Positions 1 to 18,800 of a DNA stretch of 64,000 nt are shown here, one piece after another. Both the position numbers and the translations under genes were made by a program. Within the stretch, counting starts at the first letter, position 1, and every line of letters begins with the position of its first letter. The notes beneath the pieces were generated by a model. The model made no database searches and was not told where the DNA came from. It was given only the letters and a program-made list of their open reading frames with translations. Source of the stretch: Micropterix aruncella (Eukaryota; Arthropoda; Insecta; Lepidoptera; Micropterigidae); assembly GCA_944548615.1 (NCBI GenBank), contig OX155980.1:38580284-38644283 (forward strand), given 5' to 3'.

Positions 1-364
1 GTTCGATTCCTTGAATTTAAATTTTCAACGAATTGTTCGATTTCAGAAATGTCACATATCTTGACGACGGCTGAGCCGAAATATTGATATACATTTTATA
101 ACAATCATTAATATTTAAGAAACACTAATCGCCTATTATTTTCCAGCATTCATTCTCGTCTCGCATTGTTGTGTGCCGCTGTGAAAGACTGCCATTTTGA
201 TCGGGTTCTAGTGCCACAGCAGGAAGCACCAGCAAACACTGAGTGAGGAGAAGAAGAAGGCGTGGAGTCACTCCTGGTCACCACAGACCAGATAAGTGCC
301 CTTTCATTATTTTATCATTTCATTTATTTAGTGATAAACATAATTTCAATTTGAAAAAATAATA

Positions 365-368
<4 letters not shown>
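1..368. other. Unassigned left-edge sequence
   Basis: No open frame of interest. A GC-richer stretch at about 150-295 could be a short exon or a retroelement fragment; nothing in it is recognisable. Confidence 0.3.

Positions 369-422
<54 letters not shown>
369..422. repeat. (TA)n microsatellite
   Basis: Uninterrupted TA repeat directly abutting the left arm of the inverted repeat at 423-625. Confidence 0.95.
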
Positions 423-427
<5 letters not shown>

Positions 428-625
428 TGATCAATAAGATGATTATAAAGTAAATAATTATAAAAGCCACTTACATCGTGACGAAGGATTCCCTTGATCG
501 GATTCGGGCATTCTAATAATTCAGATAACCTAAAGCATTCCCGAATCCGATCAAGGGAATCCTTCGTCACGATGTAAGTGGCTTTTATAATTATTTACTT
601 TATAATCATCTTATTGATCAATTCT
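423..625. repeat. 86-bp perfect inverted repeat with 31-nt spacer
   Basis: Arms 423-508 and 540-625 are exact reverse complements as read by eye; the spacer is 509-539. It could extrude as a cruciform or, if transcribed, form an 86-bp dsRNA stem. It may be a small MITE targeting (TA)n, or a fold-back created by replication or sequencing error. Confidence 0.9.
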
Positions 626-659
626 AAAAAGAATATATACACAAAACTATCAAATATTT

Positions 660-5379
<4,720 letters not shown>

Positions 5380-5700
5380 AGTCGGTCGACCAGCCGTCGA
5401 CTGCCGACGGTCAGTGCAACTGCTGATTATTGTTTGCGATCTATACGTATTCACAATATGTTATAATAGGCTCTCATTTTAGAGATATCGAGGCGCGTTC
5501 GACAGTATTGCGGCCGTAATTTATCATTAGACAGTATTATTTGTAAATGCTTTAAATGTCAGCCTCAATTTTGGAGATGAAGGCAATCGTTTTCAACAAT
5601 GGCCCAATTCAAATCAGTAATCGGCTTTAAAATCTTGTGCAAAGTGAGCGAGGCGATCTAGTTTTATATAAATCATCACCTGGGCGCTTCCCTGATGTGG
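5380..5700 (+). promoter_or_regulatory. Candidate PAN3 promoter / non-coding first exon
   Basis: A locally CpG-rich patch (5390-5520) in AT-rich DNA, about 1.2 kb upstream of the first coding exon. A good donor, gtgagt, starts at 5700 after TGATGTGG. PAN3 exon 1 begins at an acceptor, so an upstream transcribed exon must exist; this is the best-looking location but there is no direct evidence. Confidence 0.25.
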
Positions 5701-6726
5701 GTGAGTTCATTTTCTGTTAATAGTAATACGGTATTAATTAGGCATAGTTTCTGTTTACGTTTTTATCTAGACGAGCTGTGGAGATTATTGACGAAAAAAG
5801 TCTGTTGAGCTATGTCATGAAATGTTAATCTGCCTACTCATATGAATATAATCAGGATCCTCCACTGTTGAATATGAAGTGGACTATCCACCAGACAGAA
5901 ATATTTTGAACCCAGCTTTACTGTATTTATTGAGGACAATGCCTGCATTTAGTGGGCTATGCCTTGCTCCATGGGGAAACTAACTGATTGGTCGAAGCGG
6001 GTCGTTTATCAAAATGTGGCAATTCCAAGCCAATTAGGTAGTTTCCATATGGAGCGATCCAAGGCGATAAAAGTCAATCTGACCAATGTCCTGACCAATG
6101 ATAGTATCGATACTAAAATACTTTGGGAGTATAGCTATATAACTAAATAGCATTGGCTATATAGCTTATTAGATCGCTCAATGTCATGTTATGATTGGGA
6201 AACCAGTATTTTACTACAAAACGCAATATGTAGATGGCACTCATAGTTCCGATAATTGATAATTATATGCAATATGGCGAATTTCCTAGTATAACAGTGT
6301 GTCGCACAGTAGATGACGCTATAAGACACCCATACGGTATTTTATCATCTTAAACCCCCGAAATAACTTTTAAACTAGATAATAGGTTGCATCTGTTATC
6401 ATTTTTTTCATTATGTGGCTGAACCTAGCCTCAAAATATATTATTTTATTTTGTTAATATTTCTGAAATGCGGAAACCATTTCCGATGTAATTTTCTACA
6501 AAGAACTAATGACGTCACTGAATAGATAAAATGCCATTTGATGGAGCATTCTTATTTGGCATTCTCTTTTGTCTAACCATTCTCAACATAATTGTTGTAA
6601 GATTCCCTATGTTTTGTCATTTTCAGTTTTGTATTCCAAAGCTCACAACAGGTTTACCATTGTGATAAAAAGATGATGAATATTTAAAATATAGGTATTA
6701 TTCTGAAGAAAAAAAAATCTTTCCAG

Positions 6727-6819
6727 GAGGACTTAGCAATCAAGATGGATCCAGCCCTCTATTTATCATTGTCACCTACCACAGGTGTTCCTCAAGAGTC
6801 AAAATTAGCTACTTATATG
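6727..6819 (+). CDS. PAN3: PAN3 exon 1 found (start codon 6745-6747)
   Basis: A pyrimidine-rich acceptor ends at 6726. Eighteen nt of 5' UTR precede the ATG at 6745, and the exon ends in ATG before a gtgagt donor (phase 0). It encodes 25 residues, including the conserved VPQESKLATYM. No CCCH zinc-finger exon was seen upstream; this start matches forms lacking the finger. A non-coding exon must precede it, because it begins at a splice acceptor. Confidence 0.8.
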
Positions 6820-9800
6820 GTGAGTATTAATTATATCGAAAAAATAAGACAGTAGTCTGGGTGCTACTTTTGAAGATCTAAAAAAATGTATTTATGATTT
6901 CATAAAAAGTCTGGGTTTTTTCCAGAAGAACAAATTTCTTTTACGAAAAAAAAGAAAGATTATTAATTTTTTGATAATGAACTAATCCCCTAATGAATTA
7001 ATAATAATGAATCTGAAGTATTCCGACCATATAAGAATTATAAATAGTGATGCCAGGCATTGCCAGGAAAATTAAAATGAAGCATCAAAAAATCTTTGAA
7101 ATTATTTATTTATAAATACATTTAGAGGCTCGGTGATATATCGTTCAGAAATTAGCCTTAGTGTTTTGCACTGGTATTTTGGTTTTGTCTTTTTGATAAT
7201 TTCTTCTTTTCATAATATAAATAAATATATTAGAAAGTCATTTCAAAAAAATTGCATTACTATGAATCTTCGGGTAATTTTGAGTCGGAACTACACAAAA
7301 ATTGGCATTTTACAAGAAATATTTTCTTATAATATTTAGGTGTATAATTTTAGGTCTAGTGCTACCTTTAATCTTTATATTTAGTATCCACGTTCACCCA
7401 GAACTACCCAGTAGCATTTATCACATGCATCATGAGTGACGTCTTCGTAATATCAATTTTAGAATATATTTTAACTTTTAAGTCTACTGAACATATACTT
7501 TCAAATAAAAATATTTCCGTGGTTTTATCACTTTCTCGCTTATTTGAATACTATCTCGAGCCTATTTCGGTACTTCCCGTTATATATTTTTGCCTGCCGT
7601 TATACAGAGTGGGCGTTCACTGAGTTTGCAGTTTGTTTTGCTTATATTTTTTAAAATTACGGGCTTACGGGGGTGCGGGTGATGTCAATAGATGCGCCAG
7701 TTATTGGAAATTTTAATCGCCATGGAGCTGCTCACAGGTGTGCAACGTACGTTTTGTGTTTGCGCGTTTTATGCAAACAATAATTCGGTGTCGATTGTTA
7801 GGAGAATGGACCGTGCTCACTTCGGTTTACGAAACATTAAGGAATCACCCAGGGCAAAAACGATTCTTAAATGGATTACAATGTTTAAGGCAACCGGGTC
7901 TACATTGACAATGGCCCTCGTAAGGCCTGGATCTATGACAATTATCTAACGTCACATTTGTCATGGCCCTTTCTTATTTACGATTTTACCAAAACCCAAC
8001 TGTCCCGTCTAGATGCACTGGTGACAGCTAGTTTAAAATCCTGGCTGTCCTTAGCCAAACCAGCTGACCCCTCGACTCTCTTCAGGTCCAAACAAAATTT
8101 TGGGCTAGCGCTTAAACTGCCCTCTCTGCTCTACGCCAACTCCAGAATAACCAAAAATTCGATTCTGTGCAATTCCAAAGATCCGGCAATATCGAAGCAC
8201 GTAATAAGTGGCTGTAGTGATTCAAATGAACTACAAGCCCGCGTAGACTTCCACAAAAGGTTCCTTACTGGAATCAGCCAGAATGGCACTGGTCTGGGGT
8301 ATGGCAGTACAACCACGAGCGACGTGGACTTGAAGAAGTCTCTTTTGCGGGGAGATTACGACAGCAAGAGTATGGCTCATGCTATTGGCCTTCAATGCCA
8401 GAATGATTGGACAACAATTGGTGACTTTTGCATTCCGCCTCCAATGCACTGGAAGGTAATGCTCTATGACTGGACGCCAGAGATGCTGAAATTTTATTTG
8501 AATGCCTTTCAGCATACACTTCCAGACCCCAGTAACCTCGCTCGTTGGAGCTTTGCCGAGGATAGTTCTTGTCCCCTCTGTAGCAATACCCCTTGCACAG
8601 CTAGGCACATTCTAGCTGGCTGCAAGGTGGCCTTAGATCAAGGACGGTACACTTACCGCCATGACAAAGTTCTCGCTGTTATTCGCGAGGTAATTAGTCT
8701 CTCAGTGGCTCGTGCCAACAAGGGTTTGACAGTATCCTCCAAACCCCCAATACAGTTTGTGCGGGATGGCTCTAAAGGCAAAAAACATTTAACTACAAAA
8801 CCTTTCTCAATAATCGAGAAAGCTACAGATTGGATTCTGGAGGTTGATTCGGTCTCTAAGCAGTATAAATTCCCTGAAAGTCTCGGATGCACAGCCCTCC
8901 GTCCAGATATAACTCTTTACTCTCTATCTCGGAAGGTGGCTCTTATTGTAGAATTAACTGTTCCATGGGAATCAAATATCCCAAAAGACCACGAGTACAA
9001 ATTAAATAAATACCATGATCTTGCAAATGCCGTAACCCGGAACGGCTTCACTGTTCACCTTCACGCGGTGGAAGTTGGCGCTCGTGGCCTGCCAGCTAAA
9101 TCTCTATTTCACCTCTTTAAAGATCTTGGCCTTTCCAGAAAAATAATCAACTCTTTCTTAGAAAAATTATCTAAAACTGCGATTTGCGCATCTCAAATTC
9201 TATGGCTTCGAAGGGGGAGTGAATGGGTGGCAAGGTGAACGCTCACATGTGGCAAGACAGCTGTCCTAAACCTACCACAGCCGGTTCGTAAGTCCGGAAT
9301 CCACTGCTCACCCCCCAGAAGTGTAAAAAAAATAGTATTATGATGGGCCCGACTCCGGTCGGTGAATTCCATGGCAGCTCCGTTTGTATTTATTTATTAC
9401 GGCCGCCCGAAGTCAACGCGGATGCTAGAAACTATTCGGCGTGTTAGCGAATCTGTGAGAAAAAATCCGCAACAATCGACTCGCAAGGAAAGTCAAGCCT
9501 TAAAGATCAAGAGGACTACCCAGCTCTTCGAGAATTTCAAGGTCACAATTTTAGCACCTGGTTTGGCCACCTGCCACATTGCCTCAGTCTCCATAGACCT
9601 TTTGAAACAGATGTTCCCTGGGAAAGTCATCTCAATGAAAGGAGACATTAAATACCCCCCACGGAGCCCAGATCTCACTCCAAACAATTATTTTTTGGGG
9701 ATACCTTAAATCAAGGGTTTATGCAGATAATCCAATAACAGACCAGCCAAAACCACATGTTATACGGGAAAACAACGCTATTCCGAGAGCAAATTACCAA

Positions 9801-12800
9801 CTTGTTTTTGAGAATCTGCGAGTCCGACTTGAAGAATGTTAACAAGCTGGTGGGTGTCACTTAGACATCATAATATTGAAAACTTAGACGTCACTAAAAT
9901 TTCCATTTTTTCTAGTTTTCAAAACTATAAATTTAAAATTCCTACGCTCAGTATTTTTTTTTTAATTTGATTTTAAAATAGCGCCTACAGTTAACGCCCA
10001 CCCTGTATATTATACCGCCCACTATATAATTGAGCCTGTTTTGGTGCCTCCCATTTGCCTATATATTTAGAAGTGATCTGAATGAAATGACATGAGAGTG
10101 AGATTTTTTTAGGGAACACCCGTTTTCCCAAAAACAAAAGTTACATTTTTGAAAAAAAATAATGGCATTTTTGTCTTGGTTTACTGATTTCATTAACTTT
10201 TAACATTAACTAAGCAAAGAAAGCATTCATCCGAGTTTTCTTTCTCTTAAACCCTTAACTGTAAATATCAATCAATCGATATCTAGATGTAGATGTAAAA
10301 AGAAATAATATTGTCTATGAGGGTCGACTAAAGACCGTCCCGAAATCCCTTTTGGCGTGAAATTACAAGAATAAAGTATAGGCATTTTTAGTTATGTAGA
10401 TATTTTTTCTAACCAGGGAAAAGACAGTTCCATGCAGTCAAACTCATTAAACAAAATGTGAAGTAGAAAATTTTTGGTTTTCTTCTATTGTAAGAACAGT
10501 TGTTATAAATGTATTCGATTCTATAGTTTTCCTCAAATTCTACTTTTTCGCTCGTTCCAAATTTTGTGTAAATTTGAAAAGGTGAAACTTCATTATTCAT
10601 AGTGAATAATTGTAATATTTAAATTTTCCAAACCTATGTTTACATCATTTCTATCACTTTAAAATACAAGTTGTCTATTTTGTTATGCAGAACCATGGTG
10701 CTACCACACCGACAAGGAGCACAAACAGTATTGGAAAATACAATCTCAGATCTTCACCGGTCGCCAATAAAAAGGTAAAATAATATCATAAAGCAGAAAC
10801 TAACACAAGAACTGGGCTGAAGCTATTACATAGCTTAATATTTTACTAATTCCTATATTATGCTGGTACAAATTAAATCGTCGCATATTTTTTTAGTTTT
10901 ACTTTCAGATATCCAGTATTTTTTCTTTAGTATGGAAAATTTAAATACAAAAAAGTTTTAGACGATTTTGACGTCAGGTTCGATGTTGGTATATTGCTCA
11001 TTTTTTGACTTGATTAAGTTGGCAGGCATAGCTGTCAAAATAATTTTAAGGCCATTGGCGATTGACTCCTAACACAAAGAAGTTTCAGTGCAAACTTGAC
11101 GCAAAATGGGCTTAACCCCTCAAGCCCCGATTGGCCAATATCGGCCACAACACGATTCAGCGTGACGGCCCCGTTTTAATTGTATTTTAATTTAATTTGT
11201 TTGATTTTATTATGTTTTATTATGTTAATATGTTTCATTTAAATTATGGGTACAGTGGTTTGGCAGTAATTAATGTTTTGGTGAGACAGTGTCGTATTTC
11301 TTTTTTTTTACTAATTTTTACTAAAATTTTTTTGGACAGCAACTTGTCAATCGGCTGAGGGGCCGAGGCTTGAAGGGTTAATAAGGCCAACATTAATAGC
11401 GGTGTTACAACCTTTAGACAGCTTACAAGGAAGCTGCTATGGGAAAATATCGAATATATGAATGGCTCGCCCGTTTTAGGAATGGAAAGTGTCATTTAAA
11501 GTTCAGCCTCGTTTAGGAGCGACCGTACACCACCAAAAGAGTATTTATGAATTTATCTCAAAAAACCGTCGCACAACAATTATCAAACTTGCTGATTAGT
11601 AAAGTGTCCTGGAATTCCGTGCAACGAATTGAGCGACCAATGGAAAGTGAAAAGAGTAATAGAAAAATTTGTACCTAAATTGCCTTGAATACTAAAAAAT
11701 ATTTAATCCAATTTTCCCACCCTCCCTATTCAGTAGACGTCGATCTTGTGAGCTGCTTTTATTTCCCTGACTAGAAAAGTCCTCAAAAGAAAGCTTTTTC
11801 TGGATATATAAGATATCAAAAAAAAAAGAATACACTAAAGGGAATCACTTTACCAGATTTATAGGACTGCTTTGAATAATGGAAACCGCAAGTGAACCAA
11901 TGCATTATTATTTTAAATGGTAAGTATCATATGATTGCATACGTTTGTGCTTGATTGTCATAGATGTCGCAAAGTTACTCTATGGCAGATATTCGGTGTT
12001 TATGATTCATTAGGTTACATGCACGGAAAAGGTGACAGTGTTGTGTCATCATGACAGCAGATATAGAATAGGTTTATAAAAGACCATTTTGATATATAAA
12101 AGTCAATATAGTGACTGTCATTTTCACTTAACCTGTTGACTGTGTTGACTCCTAAAATCACTCATATATGAGCCACCCGCAGTTGAAGTTTTAAATCAAT
12201 AGATTAGTAATAGATTAAATTTTCTACAAAATACATTCTTTTCTATCTATATTATGCTTTTGCTTCAAACGCAGGCTAAAAAACACTAGAACCCACGCTC
12301 ATAAATTTTCCCTGTTTCTCCCTCCCTCCGTGCTTCATTATAGGTTTAGCGTTTTCTTTTTTTCCTAAATTTATTGTTTTTTTATTCCGCTGAAATTAAA
12401 TGTTCAAATTGCCTTTATAAATTTAATTTATTAGTTTTATCTTATTGTCACCGCATAACATGTTAAGGTTAGCTGTAAGATATTGCTTTTAGGGAATCAG
12501 CTTGCCTTTTTGATTAATGCGTTTAATTAAGCGTTTTGTTATTATTATTATGTAGATTTACTATAGAATCATTTTAAACATTTGTTGATAACTTTCTTGT
12601 ATGATAAAAATTATCAGTAGCTCCGCCTTCCTGTGCAAAAAACCTCTGATATAATATTGTTTGTTTATTTCTGGTTAGGCACTGCATGGATGGAAACATA
12701 TTAAATTACAAGGCTAGTGGCAGGAAATAGGTCATTGCCTCTGCTCTTTTTATCTAAGGTGTCAAATTACACTGCTTTGCAGATTTTAAAAAGCATAGGC

Positions 12801-15800
12801 CTGCTCTTTTAATTTATTACATATTACAATGTGGTCCCCTACAAATGGTAAATGCACCTACACTTTTTAGACATGTCATCAGGTTAATGCACCTATTCTT
12901 TTAACACATGGCATCAGGTTAATGCACCTACTATGTTTAGGATGTCATCACATCAAATTAATAGATTTGTGTGCTTTTGAGAAATATTTATCAATAGGTA
13001 GCGATAAGATGCATTTGCAGCATGTTTTTTTTATACTCTTTATTATGAAATTTCACAATGGGCGGGTTTATTGTCATACAACAATATCTTCAAACAAATC
13101 GAACACTTTTCGACATTTTAATAAGCTTGGATACATTTTTTAAAGATTGATATTTGGGTGCCGCATCTCCTCACTTAAATGAATAAGCTAAATTGCATGA
13201 ATGTGGCCATTTCTTTAATCGCCCGAAATGAAACTGTACCGATTTTGGATCGAATCGTAACAGGCGATGAGAAGTAAATCGCATCGCATTCAGCAAAACT
13301 GCTGCTGGTCAGCCAAAGTTTAGCAAAGACAATCATGGCACCGTAGAATTCTAAGCCATGCATGTGATTGCCCTTCTATACTACAATTACAAACAGTGAA
13401 ATACCTTGGGGTGGACATAGGTTAAAATCTGCAATGCAGTAAGCACATTGAGAACCTAAGTGGGAGAATCCAGAGATTGATATATATTTTCAGGATATAA
13501 GACGAGTCCTAGACGCATCAAAAATTAGAAAAATATCCTTCTCGCTCTGCCAATCAATTATCAGTTATGGCATAATTAGATAGGGGTGGTGCGGGAAAAA
13601 CAAATTGGGACTCAGTTGTTTAAACACAAAAGTTCATTCTTCGGGTACTATTCTCAAAGCCACGCATACTCATCAGACATCCTCATTAAGGAACTGACAG
13701 TTTACACATATGCCAAATATATTAGGCATATATTATTGTGAGCATTAATTACTTTCCCGGCCCACCAACTGGCCAGGAGGAAAAGTATTGTAAACATGCA
13801 AATTTTTTTTTTTCGAGAATAATGTGGAAATATCAATTTTGAGGCCCCTTGAGACATGATTAAAACCATTTACAGGTTGAGTGAGCCTTAGTGATTGCAC
13901 CCAAACGCCTAATCCAATTGATCTGAAATTTGGTATGCATGCAACATTTGATCATTGCAATGGTTAAAAAGATTTTGGTTGAAATTGGTCCACCAGGGTC
14001 GCACTAGTCATATAGCATCTTTTAAATGTTGGACTTAGAGACTAAAAATTTGGCACACAGATGGGTTGTTGGGCCAAAATCACATTGTGAAATTTTGGTT
14101 GGAATATCTCGTATACAAGCTGCACTAATAATATTTAAATCCCGCCATACAAATGTATGGTGCAATAAAATATTTGGTTTTGCAGCGCCGCGCATTTGCG
14201 ATTGGAATTTTTAAAGAAGCGGCGAGGCAAATTCAAAAATTAAATCTTCATTGCGCTGTGTTGTTTGTTCAAAATTAGATTTTTTAACGGCGATGCGCGT
14301 TTGCAATTCGATTTTACATTCCCGGGCCACCAACAGATGAGGATAGAAATATCCTCCAAAATAGCAATTTATAAAATTAATATTCAATAAGCCTGGCTTA
14401 TTATTATTGTTAATATTCCCGGCTTAAGAATAGGACCCCTCCCTCCCTCGCTCAATCTGTGGATGTCGTAAAAGGCGACTAAGGGATAATCCAGGGGATG
14501 GGCAGCAGCCCACCTGCCAAGCATGGTGATTATGGCAACCCCCCCCCCCCCCCCCAAATGATAAATACAACCAACAGAAAGCCCCCAGTCCCCGACGGCT
14601 CTGCTATTCCTGGCAATAGTAGCAGCCATGGTAACGGCGGAGCAGGGGGTTCTAAGAATCTCCGACAGAGACTCGGCTACCGACCCCCACAACCTCTGGA
14701 CCTGGCAATGTATAACGCACGCACATTGAGGACCGACAGGAAGTTGATTGAGCTTGAAGAAGTAGTGAATAAGCTGCGCTGGGATATCATTGGATTGTCG
14801 GAAGTCCGTAGAGAGGGTGAGAAAACGATTATTCTCAACTCCGGCAACTTATTCTACTACCGGGAGGGCGACCGACTGTCCCAACACGGAATCGGGTTTC
14901 TCGTCCACAAGTCTCTCGTCAATAATATTGTGAAGATCGAAAGCGTTTCAAACAGAGTGGCGTATCTCATACTCAGAATCACCAAAAGGTATTCTTTGAA
15001 GGTTATACAAGTATACACTCCACACTCGAAACGTCCAGACGACGAAGTGGAGGCTATGTACGACGATATATCCAATGCCATGCATGCCTCGAAAACACAC
15101 TTTACAGTGGTGATGGGAGACTTCAACGCACGCCTAGGCATGAGAAACGGCGATGAACTGAGAGTGGGGCCATTTGGATTTCGATAGCGAAACAAAAGGG
15201 GCCAGCGATTGGCCGACTTCATGGAAAAGGAGGGACTCTTTGCGATGAACTCCTTTTTTAGGAAGCGGTCATTCAGGAAGTGGACATGTCTACACCCCGG
15301 CGGCTACAAGCACGAAATAAACTCCATCATGACGAACAAGAAGCAAATATTCAATGATGTCTCGGTGATCAACAGTGTCAAAACCGGCAAAGATCACCGA
15401 TTGGTGAGAGGCTCATTGAATATCGATGTTAAGCTTGAGAGGTTCCGTCTGATAAAGTCTACTCTTCGCCCAAGTCCTGCACAAATTTAAAACTCAGAGG
15501 GCTTTCAGTTAGAACTACAAAATCGTTTTCAATGCCTGGCTGAATGTGAGACAGGGGATGAGATGAACAATGGACTGGTGGAAGTTGTCCACACGGTAGG
15601 GTCGAAGTTCTTTAAGACTCAACGCAAAAATAGGACTCAAAAACTATCTGAGCATGCCCTCACTCATGGCAGAACGAAACGAAATGAAACTGCAGTCTTC
15701 AGTGGATATATCAGAATACAGCTTGCTCAATTCCATGCGACACAATCTGCGTCTATTTAATACAAATTGTGTTAAAAATGCGATAGAGCGCAATAAAGGC

Positions 15801-18800
15801 TCCAAGGTGTTCGCAAGCGATATGTCTATAGGGAAAAGCCAGTTGACAAAGATGAAGACTGATAGCAACAGTATGATTTCGTCAAAGCCGGAAATTTTGA
15901 GGGAACTCGAGAAGTTCTATGGACAGTTATACACCTCGTCGCAAAGCCCTGCTCCTAGCACTAGCGATGCTAGAGCCTGTCTAACCCGTCACTACACAGA
16001 AGACATCCCGGACGTCAGCCTACACGAGATCCGAACAGCCCTCAAACAGCTCAAGAGCAATAAGGCACCAGGGGAAGACAGAATCACGACAGAACTACTG
16101 AAAGTCCTTCAGAAGTTATTGAAATCCGTCATCCGCGAGGGTACAACGCCAGAGGCGTGGAGCAAGAGCATGGTGGTACTGTTTTTTAAGAAAGGTGACA
16201 ACACCCTATTGAAGAACTACAGGCTTATTTCGCTGTTGAGCCATGTATATAAGCTGTTTTCGAGAACAATTACAAATCGTCTCGCTCAGAGGCTCGACGA
16301 CTTCCAACCTCGCAAACAAGCCAGGTTCCGTAATGGCTTTAATACAGTAGACCACATCCACACCCTACGGCAGATCATACATAAGACAGAAGAGTATAAT
16401 CGGCCGCTATGTCTAGCGTTTGTGGACTACTAAAAAGCCTTTGATTCAGTCGAGACCTGGGTAGTGCTACAGTCATTACAGCGGTGCCAAATAGAATACA
16501 TGTACAGCGAAGTGTTGAAGTGTTTGTATAACAAGGCCACGATGTGTATCCGACTTCAGGATCATAGCACAAATCCAATCCAATTGCAAAAGAGATGAGA
16601 CAGGGAGACGTTATTTCTCCGAAACTGTTCACTTCTGCATTGGAGGATGTTTTCAAACTTTTGAACTGGGACGGATATGGCTTCAGCATCAATGGCGAAT
16701 ACATTACTCACCTCCGATTCGCTGATGATGTGGTTATCATGGCGGAATCAATGGACATCCTTGGCACAATGCTCTGAGACCTCAATACTGTCTCCCAACA
16801 GCTGGGTCTAAAAATGAATATGGGTGAAACAAAAATCATGTCGAATGCTCATGTTGCACCCATACCGGTACATGTTGGGAACGACACTATTGAAGCTGTC
16901 GACCAGTATGTTTATTTGGGTGGGAGCTAATGGGCCCTTGCTGAGTTGGCCACAAAGACCCATTCTGTTCAGGGTTGGTCACACTCACGGGTCAACACCC
17001 ATCCGGCGGCCTCCACGTATGAAGTGCGAGCCCGGGCAGGACTCTGGCCTTAGGGCTAGTTTCCCCTAGGAGTCAACTGACTAACAGTCAGGGGAGTCTG
17101 AAAGCAGTACTGTTTCCTATAGAGCGGGGGTGGTTGCGGACCTTACGGCGACTGCTCTTGAAACGACCATCGGCTACCCGATCCTGGGTGAAGAGCCGGG
17201 CAAAGGATGCCGTGGTCCGCGATAGATTTGGTTAACACCGTTTCACCGCTTCGTAAGGGAGAGGACCGCGCAAGCGACCTCGAACTCGTAACCAGTCGTA
17301 ACCGGTGTAATCTGGTCGCAATTGGAAGTAAGGGCGTGAGTGTAGTCCCGCTGGGTGACATACCTAGTTATCTCGCGGATACGGCGTTGGCCTCTTATGC
17401 GGCAGAGCTTGACGGTGGACTGTTTTGTCCAAGTCTTCTGCGCTCACTTCACGGGAGATAGAGTGAACAATCGTTAAAGCTTCCTGAGGTGACGGGTTCA
17501 CCCGCTGTAGTTGACAACTCTATTTGTTTATTTGGGTCATACGATCCAACTCGGCAGACTCAACTTCGACAAGGAGGTCTGCCTGCGAATCCAACTCGGA
17601 TGGCAGCAATCAGGAAACTACGCCATATCTTCTCGCCACGAATACTGCAGAGCCTCAAGACAAATTTACATAATCAGTGCGTGTTGCCAGTGATGACTTA
17701 TGACACCGAGACTTGTGGTAGCTAACTATTGGCCTTATACACAAGCTCAAAATTGCGCAACGAGCCATGGAGAGAGCAATGCTTGCGCAACGAGCCATGG
17801 AGAAGATCCGAAATGAGGAAATCCACAGAAGAACCAAGGTCACTGATATAGCTCGTAAAATTGCCAACTTGAAATGGCAATGGGCAAGCGATATAGCTCG
17901 CAGAACCGACAACCATTGGGGAAAAAAAGATCTCGAACGGCGACCACGAACGGGCAGACGCCGTGTGGGTCGGCCCCCACGAGATTTATTTATTTAGGAA
18001 TTTATTTATTGAGGAATTAATTACTATAAAACATTGATTTGCTTACAAAATTATCAGGAACCGAATGGAAAACCTTTACCTTTGGTGGACAGGACTCTAA
18101 TATTACAATCAAGTTTGCTTCATGGCTTGATTGCTTACAAATGTCCAAGTTTTAGTAAAAAGCTAATAACACTAAATTGCCCTAAAATGTGGTCTTCAAA
18201 AAAAAAATAATAATAATAATAAAAAATATTAAAGATAATATAATAAATAAAATGCAATTTCATTATATAATCAGCAATGAATATAATATAAATTTCGATT
18301 AAATAATATAAATAAAGTTATATGTGAGAAAAGAAAGAAACAGTCATTAATATTTAATATATGTTAAGTAATTGTAACAAAAATCCAAATTTGCGTGACA
18401 TGTTCTGTTTCAAAAAACATGTTGCACGCATTGCAACATGTTTCGCTTGTATTTCTCGTGTTTTGTCATATTGGTCTTACTCAGTTTTCGAGTTGTTGCG
18501 GAATCATGGGTCACAATCTCAAAACAATTTCCAAAACCCTATAAAATTGCTAAAGGCTTTGACAGTTGGATCTGTCAGAATAGAGATAGCCGTATTGCAC
18601 AGCCCAATAAAAAATGACCCTTCTGGTGTTCTTGCCATGACAAAAAAAACAAGGGATTTACTTAAACAATCGAGTTCAAAAACAATTTTAATAAATATAA
18701 TAAATATTACCTAAAATATTACTATTTTAGTGAACATGAGTAGCTATGAGTTTTTTTTAAATCTCCTAAAGTTGGTATAACTGCAGGCAGTCCAGTCTGT

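Larger units (their letters stand above)
7603..10007 (+). mobile_element. Tc1/mariner-type DNA transposon, interrupted
   Basis: The left terminus reads TACAGAGTGGGCGTTCACTG (7603-7622) and the right terminus is its inverted near-copy (about 9988-10007); both outer edges adjoin TA, the mariner target. Inside are a helix-turn-helix N-terminal transposase fragment (DUF4817-like) and a C-terminal DDE-domain fragment. The element was split by a retrotransposon at about 7905-9399. Confidence 0.85.
14430..17985 (+). mobile_element. RTE-clade non-LTR retrotransposon, 5' portion of a split copy
   Basis: The 5' leader includes TGTGGATGTCGTAAAAGGCG, common ahead of insect RTE ORFs. Domains in order: endonuclease (14680-15480), RT (about 16020-16780, FADD at about 16711-16730) and C-terminal region (17760-17985). 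The coding continues at 25961-26090, so an 8-kb block (17986-25960) was inserted into this copy. Confidence 0.85.

Noticed and set aside
1..10. GTTCGATTCC, a tRNA B-box-like sequence at the left edge
   Set aside because: No acceptor stem or T-arm pairing follows; the rest would lie outside the window.
17207..17461. 84-codon frame in the GC-rich insertion
   Set aside because: GC-rich sequence gives frames by chance; opposite strand is equally open and no domain is seen.
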